Position numbers and translations under genes: made by a program. A stretch of DNA of 13,139 nt. Source: an uncultured Lachnospiraceae bacterium (GTDB taxonomy: Bacteria > Bacillota > Clostridia > Lachnospirales > Lachnospiraceae). Under the pieces are notes generated by a model. The model was not told the DNA's origin, did not search any database, and saw only the letters and a list, made by a program, of their open reading frames with translations. Below, in pieces: positions 11,735 to 13,139 of this stretch. Numbering within the stretch: position 1 is the stretch's first letter; each line of letters begins with the position of its first letter. The stretch spans positions 1 through 13,139 of the forward strand of contig CAJTSB010000055.1 in NCBI GenBank assembly GCA_910578825.1, in the 5' to 3' direction.

Positions 11735-12883
11735 TTATTTTAATAATGCAGGACTCAAGATGATTTCATCCGCAGGAATCTTTTGCAGATGGAATGCATC
11801 CAGAAGTTCCTTTCCGTATTGGAATTTAAACATCTCATACGGGCTTTTATTTCCAAGTTTCTTCCTTCTCGTGCGGGGATTTCCCTGCATGTCAGATTCA
11901 ATAGCGGAAGGATTAGAAAACTCACTTCCGTTATCTGCTAATAGAACAGGGAACAGTTCTATAAAAACATCAGGTCTCAATCCCAGATAAAGACGGTTGA
12001 AAATATCAATCACAGACTGGGAATCATTATGTTGTCTAAGAAAAGCAAGCTGCAGTCCTTGTTCCACGAAATGTATGGTGAGAAGAACTGCGCCGCCTTT
12101 GCTGCCTTCTACAGAATCAATCTGACGGATAGAGAGGTCCGGATGTTCTTCCATATAGGTTTGGAAACAGGAAAAATCACGTCCCAGGCGACAAGCCCTG
12201 TCCACTTTGAGATTTTTGGAAACATTCTTTCTTGGGCGCATGCGGACGGTTCGCGGCATATCTAAGTTTCTGGCGGTAAAAAGACCACTGTTTATATAGG
12301 AATACAGAGTTCTTTCGGATTTCATGAGTTCATCCGCATGGTGGACAGCGATGTGATGAAGGGACTGTCCCTTTATTAAGAGAGGCGAAACAATGTCATT
12401 GATCTGTCTGAGTTCACTTTCCGAGAGGGCAAAACCGGACCTGGATTCCCTTCTGACCAGTTCATACTCTTTTTGGGCATAAGAGGCCTTGTACAAATGC
12501 TTCTCCAGGGAACATTTATTACGTTGTGGGCAGCCATTACAGACATAAGGCGGTTTGGAAAGTTTAGGGCAGGCATACTTTTCGTAGAGAAAACAGGAAG
12601 AGGGGCATTTGCCGCAGGACCAGCAGAACCGGTTTTTGTGGGAGGTACATTCGTGACAAACCCTTTGAGCGAGGCAATCATGTTGAAAAGCCAGGAGGCA
12701 ATCATTGAAGGCTTTGCCAAAGGATCCGCTTTTTTCGAAAGAGATGTGATTTTTAACCTCTTTGGAGATGGTGGTGCAATCCTTGTTTAATAATCTGCCG
12801 ATTGCCTTAAAGCTCTCACCTTCATTCAGTTTCGTTTCGATGATAATCCGGGAGTCAAGAGTTAAATGTTTTTGCTTATTCAT
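11735..12883 (-). pseudogene. IS30-family transposase with internal deletion removing the catalytic Glu
   Basis: The frame is open for 382 residues and starts at an ATG with AGGAAGG eight bases upstream. It has an N-terminal helix-turn-helix (LTLDSRIIIETKLNEGESFKAIGRLLNKDCTTISKEV, about 7-43), a Cys-rich region (C76-C124, including VCNGCP), and a DDE core start with D256 in QIDSVEG and D317 in LLADNGSEFSNPSAIE. After GNPRTR (339) the sequence jumps directly to RKKLGNKSPYEMF (340 on). In intact relatives I recall about 50 residues between these blocks, containing the NHEFIR-type segment with the third catalytic acid. The loss is in frame, with the junction at about 11866/11867. The protein could still bind IS ends but should not transpose. 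The deletion call relies on memory of the family. Confidence 0.85.
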
Positions 12884-12991
12884 AAGTACGTCCTTCCTGC
12901 TGGGAGGAAACAGTCATATTTATATAAAGGATTTTAACAGATGATTCGGAAAGAATAAATTCCACTATTGAGTGGGGGAAGACTTGCAGGA

Positions 12992-13019
12992 TTAAATTCC
13001 ATAGAGGGGTGGAATTTAA
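12992..13019. repeat. 10-bp perfect inverted repeat at the right IS end
   Basis: TTAAATTCCA (12992-13001) and TGGAATTTAA (13010-13019) are perfect complements with an 8-nt spacer. The outer arm coincides with the right terminal repeat. A further CCACT-ATTG-AGTGG hairpin lies at 12962-12975. Clustered motifs of this kind at an IS30 end probably serve transposase binding. Confidence 0.75.
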
Positions 13020-13033
13020 ATTTACAATTGAGA

Positions 13034-13125
13034 GTTACAAAAAAATGACAAAAAAATTGTAAAAACCCCTTGACAAGAAAAAACAACCATGATATTATGT
13101 ATGAGCTGTCGCGGAAAACGACAGC
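13034..13125 (+). promoter_or_regulatory. Strong promoter at the right edge, possibly of an rRNA operon
   Basis: TTGACA (13070-13075), a 17-bp spacer and TATTAT (13093-13098) form a near-consensus housekeeping promoter. Upstream A-tracts (13039-13066) could act as an UP element. The predicted transcript begins near 13105, where GCTGTCG and CGACAGC (13105-13111, 13119-13125) form a perfect 7-bp hairpin. The following CACACGACCTTGATA resembles, from memory, leaders upstream of 16S rRNA genes in Clostridia, but the gene itself lies beyond the window, so a tRNA or protein gene is also possible. The start of the promoter region is only about 16 bp from the IS end. Confidence 0.7.
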
Positions 13126-13139
13126 ACACGACCTTGATA

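Larger units (their letters stand above)
11657..13018 (-). mobile_element. IS30-family insertion sequence, probably inactive
   Basis: The element is bounded by imperfect terminal inverted repeats: TAAATTCCACCTCT at 11657-11670 and its partner, TAAATTCCACCCCT on the minus strand, at 13005-13018 (13 of 14 match). It holds one transposase gene on the minus strand, which leaves about 78 bp from its stop to the left end and about 135 bp from its start to the right end. Extra TAAATTCCA-type motifs sit inside the right end (12956, 12993), as expected for subterminal transposase-binding sites. The exact boundary and the 2-3 bp target duplication cannot be fixed from one copy. The size of about 1.36 kb is short for this subgroup, consistent with the internal deletion inferred in the transposase. 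Confidence 0.75.

Overview
The window looks like chromosomal DNA from a Lachnospiraceae-type member of the Clostridia. Supporting signs are moderate GC, AGGAGG-type ribosome binding sites, surface proteins with Ig-like and InlB-type modules, a small conserved gene upstream of radA that I associate with that family, and a LytTR/DUF3021/ABC operon. The assignment rests on gene content and style, not on a marker gene.

Left part (1-4997, all + strand). The window opens inside a surface protein gene with a (DPGP)n linker followed by Ig-like modules. Fifteen bases later comes a membrane-anchored FecR-domain protein with an acidic stretch, a Pro/Asn-rich linker and a C-terminal InlB B-repeat-like module; the two probably form one envelope operon. 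A new promoter and a roughly 110-nt structured leader then precede a small conserved protein (2338-2754), which ends at a strong intrinsic terminator. Next come the DNA-repair ATPase gene radA and the deoxyribose-phosphate aldolase gene deoC. The 125-bp gap between these two is filled by a perfect 23-bp direct repeat and hairpins.

Middle part (5001-9940, all - strand). A five-gene block faces deoC. Its upstream end is a four-gene operon: LytTR DNA-binding protein (TTG start), DUF3021 membrane protein, ABC ATPase, ABC-2 permease. This fits a LytTR regulator with a membrane partner controlling an exporter. Downstream on the same strand is a separately controlled Zn/Cd/Pb-type P1B ATPase. It has a His-rich tandem-repeat N-terminus, and its promoter overlaps a near-perfect SmtB/ArsR-family operator. 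No ArsR-type regulator gene is present in the window.

Right part (10193-13139). A divergently oriented 397-residue cytoplasmic protein of unknown function is followed by an IS30-family element (about 11657-13018). Its transposase appears to carry an in-frame deletion of the block containing the catalytic Glu, so it is probably inactive. Degenerate IS-end sequences to the left suggest an earlier IS copy. At the right edge lies a very good TTGACA/17/TATTAT promoter with A-tracts upstream and a short hairpin at the predicted transcript start. It may be the start of an rRNA operon outside the window.

I did not find a clearly novel defence or mobile system. The most interesting items are the LytTR/DUF3021/ABC unit, the structured leader at 2225-2337, the repeat element between radA and deoC, and the decayed IS next to the strong promoter.
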